DNA of 64,000 nucleotides. Source: Bdellovibrionales bacterium (lineage in GTDB: Bacteria; Bdellovibrionota; Bdellovibrionia; Bdellovibrionales; JAMPXM01). Below, piece by piece: positions 17,244 to 26,295 of this stretch. The position numbers and the translations under genes were made by a program. Positions within the stretch are counted from its first letter, which is position 1. Each line of letters opens with the position of its first letter. The stretch is taken from the NCBI GenBank assembly GCA_016713885.1, contig JADJOF010000004.1:496001-560000 (forward strand), given 5' to 3'. Under the pieces are notes generated by a model. That model saw only the letters and a program-made list of their open reading frames with translations. It made no database searches and was not told the DNA's origin.

Positions 17244-19969
17244 CGAACCGCCTTCACGTCTTCAAAAATTTCGATCACCATTTGATCTTGAATGTTCGCA
17301 AGCTCGACGTCACTGATAGATTCTGCCAATACAGATCGATAACCAAGACCCCAGAGCTCAGCAAACCCTTTTAGATTTCGACTATGGGAATTGATAAACG
17401 CCGCAGCCCCGGTCGGCGCTTCGGCAACGGTTGCAAGTTTTGAAAAAATCTGTCCACCACCGTTATTCACAACCACAATTCGAAGCCGTTTGGGCTTCGG
17501 TGCCCAGAGCGAATTGAGATCATAGAGTGCTGTCAGATCACCGACGATCACCCAGAGCTCATCGTCGCTAAAAGCAAGTCCAAGCGCCGTTGAAATCTGT
17601 CCATCGATTCCATTCACACCGCGATTGGCTTCAACCATCGTGACATGATCGCGCGCCGCCCACCGGTCCCATTCACGAATCGGCAGACTGTTGCCGACAT
17701 AAACCTTGGCCTGCCGAGGTATCAGTTTTGAAAGTTTAAAATAAAGCGAGTTCGACTCTGCGGTCTTTTTCACCAAGAGCTTGCGCAAAGCCTCATGTGC
17801 CGCATCGGACTCAACTGAAATCTCAACTGTATGAAGGCCTACGAGCTCTGCTTGCACGTGCACGCCGCGGCCCAAGCCAGAAAACCTCAAACGCGACACC
17901 GAAAGCGTCTCGCACTCTACACTGGGTTCGTCGAGATCACGCCACGCCCTGAGCGTCGGCACACCACCAAGCCGCAGAACCCGTTTCACAGCTCCACTCT
18001 TGACCGCTGTCGAAATCGCAGCGTCATCGCCTGTGATCTCAAGGTCGAAAAGGTCGCTATGACCACGCAAACCCGACGGGCCTTCAAGCCAGACCGGCAT
18101 CTTTGCCCGCTTTAAAAAACGCAGCACAGCTTCACGCTCAAAGGATTCCAAGCGACCGACGACACACAGTGCGCCTTTTCGAACAAAGTTCTGAATCACC
18201 TGGGCGTCGCGATAATCCAGTTCAATTGCCGGCGGTGATCGACGGGTTTTTGAAAGCGGCACTGACAGTTCCTGACGAACGTCACCGTTCAAAACGAGTG
18301 GCTCATCAAGAGCAAAATTGATGTGCACCGGACGCCTCAAACTCCAACTCTCAAGTCCCCCTTCGAGCGTCGTCAAGTCGACAACACGTCCAGCCTCAAT
18401 GTCTTGCGCCCATTCCACCGATTGCCGATAAAGCGCCGTCTGATCAATCGACTGCGGTGCCCCGGTCCCGCGCAAGCGCCGCGGACGATCCGCCGTGACC
18501 GCCACAAGTGGAACCCCAGTGTGATCCGCCTCGGCGAGGGCGGAGTGCAGTTCCGTTGCCGCCGTTCCCGAAGTCGTGATGATGACCACAGGCTTCAATC
18601 CATCGCGACGCGATCGTCCCAGCGCAAAAAACGAAGCCGCACGCTCATCAAAAAACGAGTGCACTTGGATCGCCTCACTGCCCTTCACAACACCGCGCAA
18701 ATGTTCAAGCGCCACCACCAGCGGCGCATTGCGCGCACCCGCACAGACCACAAATTCGCGCGCCCCCGCTGCCACCAGAAGTTTTAAAACACGAAGTGAC
18801 TCAACGACCGCATCGTAGCCCTCGGGCTGAAGGCCTAAAAGTTCAGTGACCGCTCGCCGCTTGAGAAGCAATTCCTGCCACTCCTGCTCAAGTTCACTCC
18901 CCCGCACGACACCACAACCCGAGCCCACGCGAAGCTCCAACTGTTCTCCACCGCGGCTTCGAAAACTCATCTGGCGAATCGCGACAACAGCTTCCGTTCG
19001 GCCGTCATGACTCACGACAAATGGCGCGCCAAAACCACGACGATCTTCACCAGGACAGGTCAAAGCGTCGAGCGCTCTGAGCGGCGAAAGATCCGCACCA
19101 ATAGGCCGAGGAGAAAATCCAAGTGCCGGCGTTGGATGCATCTGGCGCACGATTTCTTGAATAGAAAGACCCGGCTTTAAATCCGCGCGCACTTCGGTCA
19201 CCAGGTGCGCGAGCGTCCCAAACGGCTCGACTTCTGTTCGACCAATCGCGACCGGCGCGCTCGATAGCGGCGTCAGTGTCTCGCGAAGATAGTCGACGAC
19301 AAGTTCGTGCTCTCGCAGATCTTTGTCCGCCGTCAAAAGCTCCGCCGCACGCTCAATAGGTCTCGTTCCAGCAACCGCCATCGTCGCAAGCTTCGTCGTT
19401 CGCCGCTGATCAACGCGAAACAGATCCTCCGGCGTTGCACCAAGAAAGCCCTCAAAGCCCGCCTCATTGCGACTCCACATTCCGTAGAGTCTGAGCGCCG
19501 TGCCACGCGTGGCCCTGACTGCGAAACGCAATCGCTCAGCCAGCCATGCCTCGCGATCAGCCGTCGCACAAACTCCGTGCGCAAAGACCACCGGCACCAG
19601 CTTCTCAAGTTCGCCTGACCGAAACTGCTCCCCCGCCCACTTCATGCCGTCAGCAAAGGCGGCACGATCCGGAGGTGTTTTCCAATCGACCCGAGCAACC
19701 GTCTGTTCGCCGGCGAGAAGTTTTTCAAAGTCGATTCGACTCAGTTCAACCGCTTCCGAAGCGCCAGACACAAACCACGCCTGGCCGTCAAAAAACTCCG
19801 GATGCCAGACGCCGCCCGCGGTTTCGAAATCAGATTTATCTTTTGAATTCAATAGCTTCGGTGTCTCTCCCCAACCCAACCAAAAACGCGATCCGACGCC
19901 CCCAGGCACGGCTCGAAGCTCCAGAACCCAACCGGTCTGCAGCCATTTTTTAAGGGGAAATGAAGCCAT
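17240..19969 (-). CDS. menFD: MenF-MenD fusion: isochorismate synthase plus SEPHCHC synthase
   Basis: A single 909-residue protein carrying the first two committed menaquinone enzymes. Residues 1 to about 385 are a chorismate-utilising isochorismate synthase: FLGATPEDLF, MAVAGTRPIE, HELVVDYL, LAHLVTEV, MHPTPALGFSP and VGSGCGVVRGSELEQEW. Residues from about 390 are ThDP-dependent MenD: VCAGARNAPLVV, FFDERAASFFALG, TTSGTAATELHSALAEA, ADRPRRLRGTGAPQSIDQ, VYVGNSLPIREWD, EANRGVNGIDGQIST, VIVGDLTALYDLNSLW and VVVNNGGGQIFS. Both active sites look intact. Fusion should channel unstable isochorismate to MenD. In plants the same two activities are fused in PHYLLO. It is the first gene of the men operon, divergent from DAHP synthase. 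Confidence 0.95.
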   Translation of the reverse strand: MASFPLKKWLQTGWVLELRAVPGGVGSRFWLGWGETPKLLNSKDKSDFETAGGVWHPEFFDGQAWFVSGASEAVELSRIDFEKLLAGEQTVARVDWKTPPDRAAFADGMKWAGEQFRSGELEKLVPVVFAHGVCATADREAWLAERLRFAVRATRGTALRLYGMWSRNEAGFEGFLGATPEDLFRVDQRRTTKLATMAVAGTRPIERAAELLTADKDLREHELVVDYLRETLTPLSSAPVAIGRTEVEPFGTLAHLVTEVRADLKPGLSIQEIVRQMHPTPALGFSPRPIGADLSPLRALDALTCPGEDRRGFGAPFVVSHDGRTEAVVAIRQMSFRSRGGEQLELRVGSGCGVVRGSELEQEWQELLLKRRAVTELLGLQPEGYDAVVESLRVLKLLVAAGAREFVVCAGARNAPLVVALEHLRGVVKGSEAIQVHSFFDERAASFFALGRSRRDGLKPVVIITTSGTAATELHSALAEADHTGVPLVAVTADRPRRLRGTGAPQSIDQTALYRQSVEWAQDIEAGRVVDLTTLEGGLESWSLRRPVHINFALDEPLVLNGDVRQELSVPLSKTRRSPPAIELDYRDAQVIQNFVRKGALCVVGRLESFEREAVLRFLKRAKMPVWLEGPSGLRGHSDLFDLEITGDDAAISTAVKSGAVKRVLRLGGVPTLRAWRDLDEPSVECETLSVSRLRFSGLGRGVHVQAELVGLHTVEISVESDAAHEALRKLLVKKTAESNSLYFKLSKLIPRQAKVYVGNSLPIREWDRWAARDHVTMVEANRGVNGIDGQISTALGLAFSDDELWVIVGDLTALYDLNSLWAPKPKRLRIVVVNNGGGQIFSKLATVAEAPTGAAAFINSHSRNLKGFAELWGLGYRSVLAESISDVELANIQDQMVIEIFEDVKAVR

Positions 19970-20152
19970 TTAGTCCTCTGACTGATGAGTTCGAGGGGAA
20001 CTCACGCGCAAGTTTTCCGGGTCCGTTTTCTCTCTTGAGACCCCATCTCAGTCGTGGGATATTCGGTCCGGCTCGCGACATACTAGCAGCGTCACCGATT
20101 GGGTCAAATGCCCGTAATCGATGAAAAAACAGGGAACTAAAGACCGAGACCT

Positions 20153-21025
20153 ATGAGCATAATGACCCCGTCCACATCGCAAACCTCGGCCACCTCCCCT
20201 TCGCAAACGACAGCGCGCCGCGTTCGCGTGGAGTTTGCCGGTCAGTCCGTGGAGTTCGGCGGCCCTGGCGTTGTCGTCATCGCCGGCCCCTGCTCGATCG
20301 AAAGTGAGTCGCACCTTTTAAACACCGGCCGCGAGATCGCTGCCCATGGCGCCGTTCTTCTTCGCGGTGGCGTTTTCAAAATGCGTACAAATGCCGCAAG
20401 TTTTCAAGGCATCGGTGAACCCGCGTTTGAGTTCCTGCCGCGCGCAAAAAGTGCGATTGGCCTGCCACTGGTTTGCGAGGTCACCGATCCGCGCCAAATC
20501 GAAATGATGCTCGCAACCGTCGACATGTTTCAGGTCGGTTCGCGCAACATGTACAACTACGAACTTTTGAAAGAGCTCGGCCGCACCGATAAACCCGTGC
20601 TCTTAAAGCGCGCCTTTGCCGCAACGGTCGACGAGTGGGTCAATGCCGCTGACTACGTCGTGCGCGGTGGCAACGATCGCGTCGTGCTCTGCGAGCGCGG
20701 CATCCGCACCTTTGAAACAACACCTCGCAACACTCTTGATCTCAATGCCGTTGCTTGGCTCAAAGCGCACACCTCATTCCCCGTGGTCGTTGATCCCTCG
20801 CACGGAACTGGCCGTCGCGAGCTCGTGATTCCTATGGCACTCGCCGGAATCGCCGCAGGCGCAGACGGCATCATCTGTGAAGTTCACCCCGTGCCCGATC
20901 AAGCTCTCTCCGACAGCGCACAAGCGATCGACTTTAAAATGTTTGAAGAACTCGTTCGCAAATCGCGCGCCGTTGCTGCAAGCCTCGATCGCACCCTCGC
21001 CGTTCTTGAGAAAGGCCGCGCGTGA
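20153..21025 (+). CDS. aroF: 3-deoxy-7-phosphoheptulonate (DAHP) synthase, type I-beta
   Basis: A 290-residue enzyme condensing PEP and erythrose-4-phosphate, the entry step of the shikimate pathway. Blocks: VIAGPCSIESE, LLRGGVFKMRTNAASFQG, QVGSRNMYNYELLKE, VLLKRAFAAT, VVLCERGIRTFE and VVVDPSHGTG. It is of the short I-beta (KDO8P synthase-like) type. There is no ACT or chorismate-mutase regulatory domain, only a Ser/Thr-rich 30-residue N-terminal leader, so feedback control is not evident. It is divergent from the men operon across a 183-base region and overlaps the menaquinone methyltransferase gene. Confidence 0.94.
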   Translation: MSIMTPSTSQTSATSPSQTTARRVRVEFAGQSVEFGGPGVVVIAGPCSIESESHLLNTGREIAAHGAVLLRGGVFKMRTNAASFQGIGEPAFEFLPRAKSAIGLPLVCEVTDPRQIEMMLATVDMFQVGSRNMYNYELLKELGRTDKPVLLKRAFAATVDEWVNAADYVVRGGNDRVVLCERGIRTFETTPRNTLDLNAVAWLKAHTSFPVVVDPSHGTGRRELVIPMALAGIAAGADGIICEVHPVPDQALSDSAQAIDFKMFEELVRKSRAVAASLDRTLAVLEKGRA

Positions 21026-21750
21026 TGGAATCCTTTGACCCTACACCCGGTCGTCCCGAGGCTGAAAAAGTTCGCTCAATGTTTGCAACCGTCGCCGGCC
21101 GCTATGACTTAGCAAACACGGTTCTCTCGGGCGGCGTTCATCACCTGTGGCGCACACAGGTCGTCGACTGGTCCGGCGCTCGCGATGGCCAGCGCGTTTT
21201 GGATTGCGCAACCGGTACGGGCGATCTCGCCATTGCCTTTAAGTCTGCGGTTGGTCCGCGCGGCTACGTCAAAGGCACTGACTTCTGTCCCGAGATGCTT
21301 GGCCCCGCTCCCGCGAAAGCCGCCGCTCGCCATCTTGAAATCGATTTTGAGCAGGCCGACGTCACCGCACTTCCCTATGAAACGGCATCGTTTGATATTT
21401 CGAGTATCTCGTTTGGAATTCGCAACGTCGCCGATCCAGTCAAAGGCTTAAGCGAACTCGCTCGCGTGGTTCGCCCCGGTGGTGTGGTCATGGTGCTCGA
21501 GTTCGGCCAACCCACAGCTCCTGGATTTGCTGGTCTCTACCGCCTCTATTCAGAAAAAATTCTTCCTCAGCTTGGTGGCCTCATCACCGGTCAGAAGAAA
21601 GCCTATGAGTACCTGCAAAACTCTTCAGTGCAATTCCCCTGCGGCACTGAGTTCGTAAAGCTGATGGAGCAAACCGGTCGCTTCTCATCAATCGAGTCTC
21701 GCCCCATCACCTTTGGCATCGCCTACGTCTACAAAGGCATCGTCGCGTAA
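21025..21750 (+). CDS. menG: demethylmenaquinone methyltransferase
   Basis: A class-I SAM methyltransferase of the UbiE/MenG family, about 241 residues, which adds the ring methyl as the last step of menaquinone synthesis. It begins with the family helix VRSMFATVAGRYDLANTVLSGG. The SAM motif is VLDCATGTGDLAIAF, followed by SISFGIRNV and LARVVRPGGVVMVLEF. The ATG at 21025 overlaps the aroF stop (TGATG); a GTG one codon earlier is possible. Pairing an aromatic-entry enzyme with the last menaquinone step, next to the men operon, suggests a shared quinone role. No ubiquinone genes apart from ubiB are seen. Confidence 0.93.
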   Translation: MESFDPTPGRPEAEKVRSMFATVAGRYDLANTVLSGGVHHLWRTQVVDWSGARDGQRVLDCATGTGDLAIAFKSAVGPRGYVKGTDFCPEMLGPAPAKAAARHLEIDFEQADVTALPYETASFDISSISFGIRNVADPVKGLSELARVVRPGGVVMVLEFGQPTAPGFAGLYRLYSEKILPQLGGLITGQKKAYEYLQNSSVQFPCGTEFVKLMEQTGRFSSIESRPITFGIAYVYKGIVA

Positions 21751-21752
21751 CC

Positions 21753-21773
21753 AAAAGGTACATTGTACCTTTT
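21753..21773. terminator. palindromic terminator with GGTAC core
   Basis: A perfect inverted repeat of 10 bases around a single T, starting two bases after the menG stop, with AAAA on the left and TTTT on the right. It fits an intrinsic terminator. The AAGGTAC arm resembles the arm of the larger hairpin at 56014-56068. Confidence 0.7.
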
Positions 21774-21803
21774 CGCGACTCACTGGGTCAGGAGGGTCTT
21801 CGG

Positions 21804-22337
21804 ATGAATGTCTCCGTCGCATCAAAAGCAGATGTTCCTGCCCTCAATCGACTTGTGAATTCGGCTTATCGCGGAGAGAGCTCGCGCGCGGGGTGGACCA
21901 CCGAGGCCGATATTCTTGGCGGCCAACGCATCGATGAGGCAAGGCTCAGCGAAGTCCTCTCGGACCCAAAACAGCGACTGCTTTGCTTGCGTGACGACTC
22001 CGATGAAGTGATCGGCTGTGTTTGTTTAGAACAGTATACCGACAGCCATGGCGTCAGCTGCTGCTACCTAGGAATGCTGACGATCAATCCTGAAAAGCAG
22101 ACCGGCGGACTTGGAAAATTTCTGATTGCCCGCGCTGAAGAGTTCGCACGCGCATGGGGCGCCATCCGCATGAGCCTCACCGTGATTCATGTCCGCACAG
22201 AACTCATGGCCTGGTACGAGCGCCGTGGCTACAAACGAACCGGCGAAACCGAGCCTTTCCCATATGGCGATGAACGCTTTGGTCTTCCTCAGCGCGACGA
22301 TCTCCACTTCGTTGTTTTTGAAAAGAGTCTGACATGA
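21804..22337 (+). CDS. GNAT family N-acetyltransferase
   Basis: A 177-residue GNAT protein. The acetyl-CoA motif is QTGGLGKFLIARAEEFA after strand CCYLGMLTINPE, and the C-terminal YERRGYKRTGETEPFPYGDERFGLP is typical of the RimI-like group that acts on small molecules or proteins. AGGAGG lies 8 bases before the ATG. It overlaps the VOC gene by 4 bases (ATGA), so they are cotranslated. Substrate unknown. Confidence 0.85.
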   Translation: MNVSVASKADVPALNRLVNSAYRGESSRAGWTTEADILGGQRIDEARLSEVLSDPKQRLLCLRDDSDEVIGCVCLEQYTDSHGVSCCYLGMLTINPEKQTGGLGKFLIARAEEFARAWGAIRMSLTVIHVRTELMAWYERRGYKRTGETEPFPYGDERFGLPQRDDLHFVVFEKSLT

Positions 22338-22690
22338 AATTGAATTCTGTTATTTTTCACACCGGCTCACTTCCCGCCATTCGCAACTTCTATGAAAATG
22401 CTCTCGGCCTTAAGATAGGAACCTTTGATCAGAACGGCGTCGAGAAACCTGATTGCTCTGAAACCTACGTGAACTATACTGTTGGCGATAGCGAGATTCT
22501 GCTCTGCTTCGAGAGCACGTCGCACGAACCGGATCGCGGAACAATCGTACTCACGGTTGATCTTGATGAAGTGATCAAACGGCTCCAACGGTTCAATGTA
22601 CCCGTACAAAACAACATGAGCACCGACGCTGGGTTTCAGTTTTTAAAGGTCAAAGATCCCGAAGGACGTTCAATCATTCTTGAGCGCTAA
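22334..22690 (+). CDS. VOC-superfamily (glyoxalase-like) protein
   Basis: A 118-residue single VOC domain: SVIFHTGSLPAIRNFYENALGLKIG at the start and GFQFLKVKDPEGRSIILER at the end, with candidate metal ligands His9 and the Glu near the C-terminus. Proteins of this shape include glyoxalase I, dioxygenases and antibiotic-binding proteins. Coupled to a GNAT, it could be a small-molecule resistance or modification pair, but nothing in the sequence fixes the substrate. Confidence 0.85.
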   Translation: MKLNSVIFHTGSLPAIRNFYENALGLKIGTFDQNGVEKPDCSETYVNYTVGDSEILLCFESTSHEPDRGTIVLTVDLDEVIKRLQRFNVPVQNNMSTDAGFQFLKVKDPEGRSIILER

Positions 22691-22893
22691 GCGGGGCCGG
22701 TCACAGCAGCGGCAAGATGTCGTCGAGTCATGGTCTAGGTCACAGATCGCCCGTCCATGCCGTTCTGACGAGAAACGGCACTTTTCGCACTCTGTTCGAC
22801 AGCTCAAAACACCGCTGACGAGTTTTAAGATGTCTCAGAGTGGTCGCCGCTTTGCAGTTCCGTCATGGGTCACAATTATAAAGGAATTTAATC

Positions 22894-23208
22894 ATGATGA
22901 AGCAAACTGCTGCTATCGTGCTGTTTATGGCTCTTGGTCCAATCAAAGCCGCCGCCTGGAGTGAGGGCAATCCCCATGTTGATCTGAAGACCCGAACGGC
23001 GATTGATGCTGTCACGGTGATTTCGTCACTGAATCAAAAAGAAAAGTATGTCGTATCAAGTGTCGAGGCCGTTCAAACTATAAACGGAGTCTCGCTCCTT
23101 AAAGCTCGTGTTCGGCAAGTGAACTCGGCTGACGAAATCTCATTTATGCACTATCTCGTCACCGTCGATAGCAACGGCACGGTCACGTCGGTTGATAAAG
23201 TCGAATAG
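22894..23208 (+). CDS. small secreted protein of unknown function
   Basis: 104 residues with a signal peptide (MMKQTAAIVLFMALGPIKAAA, cleavage expected after AAA). The mature part is beta-rich, with strands such as SVEAVQTINGVSLLKARVRQV and HYLVTVDSNGTVTSVDKV, resembling periplasmic beta-sandwich or cystatin-like small proteins. AAAGGA stands before the ATG. The 200 bases upstream hold a GCCGTT/AACGGC hairpin and an AT-rich stretch (ATTATAAAGG) but no other gene. It ends 9 bases from the convergent aro fusion gene. Not recognised. Confidence 0.7.
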   Translation: MMKQTAAIVLFMALGPIKAAAWSEGNPHVDLKTRTAIDAVTVISSLNQKEKYVVSSVEAVQTINGVSLLKARVRQVNSADEISFMHYLVTVDSNGTVTSVDKVE

Positions 23209-23217
23209 CGAGCAGCA

Positions 23218-26200
23218 CTACAAATTCTTTTCCCAAATTTCTCGCTGCCGACGAGCTTGCGCTTTGAACATCTGAAGGCCTGAAACATACTTTGCTTTGG
23301 ACTCGAGAGCGACCTCGAGTCCGGCCGAGTCTTCAGTATAAGAAAGATCGATTACGACTTCAGGTTTAAACGCATTTGACCACGCCCCACGCACAGCGCC
23401 CGACGCCCAAATCAAGACCCGCGCAGGCGATACCGGCTCACCACTCTCACGAACATGTCCCGTGCGCGCACTCACTGACACCGCATTGGTGGCAATTGAC
23501 TGAACGGCCGGCAAAACGCCACCGCCGCCCCACACTATCATCGGCTCCTTCGGCACTACTCCGGCAAGCAGTAAAAGTTCAGCAAAGCCATCGCCGTCGG
23601 TGCTTGCTCCCGCAAACGTACTGCCAGACTTCCAGATCGTGTTCACCGGGCCCTCGCACTGAAGCTCCGTGCCGATCGCGGCCTTTAAGGGAGCGGTGAC
23701 CGCAGCGGCGTGAAGACCAAGATCTTTTAAAAACGCGAATCCGCTATGGACCTCATCGGCTCTCATCGCAATCGCTAGGACCGGCATTCCGCGTTTTGCA
23801 AAAAAATCGGCGTGCTCGGTTGGCGTTCTTGAATGGTGGACGGGATCACCGAGGATGGCAGCAAAGCGTGCCATTGGCGAGTTTTGAACTGTATCTTGGA
23901 GCCGGAGCCATTCATAGAGAGTCGGCTGATCGAGACTGGTTCCATCGTCTTCGCGCAGAAAGGCAAGCGCCGCTGATCGCTTTGCCATTAGCAGACGATA
24001 CCATGCCCAGCGCGGCCGTGCAGTACTTGCCGACATCGGCAAATACACACGATGCTTCGGTGCACTCATCGCCCACTCATGCCCTGTTCTCAGTTCCGAA
24101 AAACTCTCGGTCGGAACCGCGATTTTAATCAAGCGTACTGTCTCTTTGAGAGAGCTCGCCAGACGATATGGATCTGATTCTCCAAGAGCCTCAAGATCTT
24201 CTTGGTGAATGCTGACCACCGTCTGCTCAAGCGGCGGTCGCTCCGACTCAGAAAACTTAGTATAGTACCTAAATGGAATATCCACGAGCGCCTGCTCAGG
24301 AATACGCGCAAGCGTCGCCTTCTGCCTGCTCGGGTCTCGCAGACTGATAAGCAATCGCTCGGCCGGTACTTTCGCAATCACATTCCAAGCCTCATCAGAG
24401 CAAATCAGATCATCGCGCACTTCGATTCGCTGCACGCCCCACCGGAGCCAACGCTCAAGTGTCGAGACAAGTCGACGTTCGCTTGTAAGACTCATCACTC
24501 CACCATTGATCGCAAGCGAACCCACGTCGAGAGCGTCCTCAAACCAGCGCGTTTCAATCACATCATTCTCGAGAATGCCTTCGGGAATCGTGAGCACACG
24601 ATCAGCGCGCGCCTTGAAACGCGGTTCGCGAGTGTCGCGACGAAGACGCCACTCATCACGAACGTTCAGCGCGGGGTTCAATCGCGGTCGATCGATAAAA
24701 ATGCGATCATCCCGATCTGTCGCACGACGAACCCAAATCGCTTCCCACCCCTCCTGTAAAAGTGCCGGATCAAAGCCGCCGCCGACAGAAAGAACGACCG
24801 AATCAAATGAAGAGCGCGTCTGACGATCGATCTTCTCAAATGTTTCTCGCTCAAGGTGCCGAAACTCCGTCTCTCCAACCAAATCGAATGTCGCCGAACC
24901 GCCGATCTGTTCATCAAGATCGATAAACTCGGCTTGCGCCCGATGCGCCCAAGTGTGACCAGCGCGGGTCTTTCCGCTACCGCGATGACCGACAATCGCG
25001 AAACGACGGGCATCGCCCTCAACGATCGACCAAAAGAGTGGAAGGCTCTTCGCAACCACGCCGCGCTCACTCACCTGCACTGGTGCACCGGTCTGTGCCA
25101 GAACGGCCGCCTGAAAGGCCGCGCGGTGATCGCGATCAGGATGACAAACAATGGCCGACTGCATCTCTCGACGTTCGTGCCACCACGCAGGTGGAGCACC
25201 ACCGGCCAGACAAATCCCATCGGCACGCTCTTCAACTGAAATTCCAACTGAACGCAACGTCTCAACTGTCGTTCGGATGCGATCTGACTCTTTGAGACGA
25301 AGCTGAGGCGCACCACTGAGAGTCGACGCGCCGTCGGCTGTCGCCAGAACGGCCGCTAAGCACGGAAACAAATCTGGCGCACCGCCAAGATCACAGTCTA
25401 TTCCTCGCCTGTGCCTTCGGCCGTGAACTTCAATCTGTCGGCCGCGTTCAATATGCACGCCGGCCTTTTCCAGAAGAGAAAGTCCGATGGCATCAGGCTG
25501 AGCCGTCGTCGCCAATGATTGTGAATCGCGTTCGGAAAGTTTTAGTAAACCCGCTGTTTCAACGCTCGCGAGGCAAGCCAGCGTAAAAATCGAACTCCAA
25601 TCAGGCTCCGCATGTAGGGCGAGCTTAACATCCGAGGCCGGCGCCTTGAGTTCGATCAGCACCTGCCCCCGACTGCTCAATCGGCTGATCTGGCAACCGA
25701 TCTGCTCCAGCATCTTTGTCGTCATCTCCAAATAGCCGCCGGATCGCATCGGTGAATCCGCATGCGTTCGCACTTCAAGAGAAACGCCGTCATTGATATT
25801 TGAACCTGCCAACAATAAGGCCGAAGCAAATTGGCTCGACTCACCAGCATCAACACTGAGTCGGATGGCCCCCTTAGGCCAACCGCGACTATTGAGTCGA
25901 ACCGATGTTGGCGACTCAACTCGAACCTTCGACCCCAAGGGACCGAGCACCCGATACAGCTCCAAATGCGGTCTTGAAAATAGACGTTCACTCCCGTGAA
26001 TAAGAAACTCGCCGGATTCGCGCGAAAGCCTGGCGAGAAGGAACCGATACCCCGTCCCAGAATCACCGATGGAGAACTCACGTTTACCAGCTGCAAGATC
26101 ACGAAGCGCTTGCCCAATATGTGTGACATCCTCGCCGTCAGCCTCGGATGGGTGCCACCCTTCAATCGTAAGTCCGGAAAAGATCGAACGCAAAATCAAC

Positions 26201-26295
26201 GCCCGGTTCAACCACGACTTCGAACGCGGAATGGGACCATCATAGTAAAACGGCCGGCGCACACGAATAGGCGAAGCGACGTCTAGCATATCCAT
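23218..26295 (-). CDS. aroAKDE: tetrafunctional shikimate-pathway fusion AroA-AroK-AroD-AroE
   Basis: One 1025-residue chain. Residues ~10-428, EPSP synthase: SKS with Lys26, GDSGTGYRFLLA, SSQFASALLLAG, Asp308, LKESDRI and DRDHRAAFQAAVLA. Residues ~430-585, shikimate kinase: Walker A GHRGSGKT (436-443), FIDLDE, GETEFRHLE, VGGGFD, DRPRL and REPRFKARAD. Residues ~586-790, type-I dehydroquinase: IEVR (Glu625, Arg627), His697 in SIHQ and Schiff-base Lys724 in IKIAV. Residues ~808-1025, shikimate dehydrogenase: GDPVHHSRTP, catalytic Lys871 in VTAPLK, VNT, STD (Asp900), GGGG loop and DLSY. All four sites keep their key residues. This is the order of the eukaryotic AROM protein downstream of AroB, and aroB lies immediately upstream. 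ATG at 26295 or 26289. Confidence 0.92.
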   Translation of the reverse strand: MDMLDVASPIRVRRPFYYDGPIPRSKSWLNRALILRSIFSGLTIEGWHPSEADGEDVTHIGQALRDLAAGKREFSIGDSGTGYRFLLARLSRESGEFLIHGSERLFSRPHLELYRVLGPLGSKVRVESPTSVRLNSRGWPKGAIRLSVDAGESSQFASALLLAGSNINDGVSLEVRTHADSPMRSGGYLEMTTKMLEQIGCQISRLSSRGQVLIELKAPASDVKLALHAEPDWSSIFTLACLASVETAGLLKLSERDSQSLATTAQPDAIGLSLLEKAGVHIERGRQIEVHGRRHRRGIDCDLGGAPDLFPCLAAVLATADGASTLSGAPQLRLKESDRIRTTVETLRSVGISVEERADGICLAGGAPPAWWHERREMQSAIVCHPDRDHRAAFQAAVLAQTGAPVQVSERGVVAKSLPLFWSIVEGDARRFAIVGHRGSGKTRAGHTWAHRAQAEFIDLDEQIGGSATFDLVGETEFRHLERETFEKIDRQTRSSFDSVVLSVGGGFDPALLQEGWEAIWVRRATDRDDRIFIDRPRLNPALNVRDEWRLRRDTREPRFKARADRVLTIPEGILENDVIETRWFEDALDVGSLAINGGVMSLTSERRLVSTLERWLRWGVQRIEVRDDLICSDEAWNVIAKVPAERLLISLRDPSRQKATLARIPEQALVDIPFRYYTKFSESERPPLEQTVVSIHQEDLEALGESDPYRLASSLKETVRLIKIAVPTESFSELRTGHEWAMSAPKHRVYLPMSASTARPRWAWYRLLMAKRSAALAFLREDDGTSLDQPTLYEWLRLQDTVQNSPMARFAAILGDPVHHSRTPTEHADFFAKRGMPVLAIAMRADEVHSGFAFLKDLGLHAAAVTAPLKAAIGTELQCEGPVNTIWKSGSTFAGASTDGDGFAELLLLAGVVPKEPMIVWGGGGVLPAVQSIATNAVSVSARTGHVRESGEPVSPARVLIWASGAVRGAWSNAFKPEVVIDLSYTEDSAGLEVALESKAKYVSGLQMFKAQARRQREIWEKNL

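Noticed and set aside
16231..17316. A 361-codon open frame on the plus strand across menB and menH
   Set aside because: It is the antisense shadow of two well-supported men genes, with low-complexity Ser/Arg-rich translation and no start signal.
20040..20152. A riboswitch or attenuator before DAHP synthase
   Set aside because: A short TGAGTTC/GAACTCA stem exists near 19986, but there is no leader peptide with aromatic codons and no recognisable riboswitch core.
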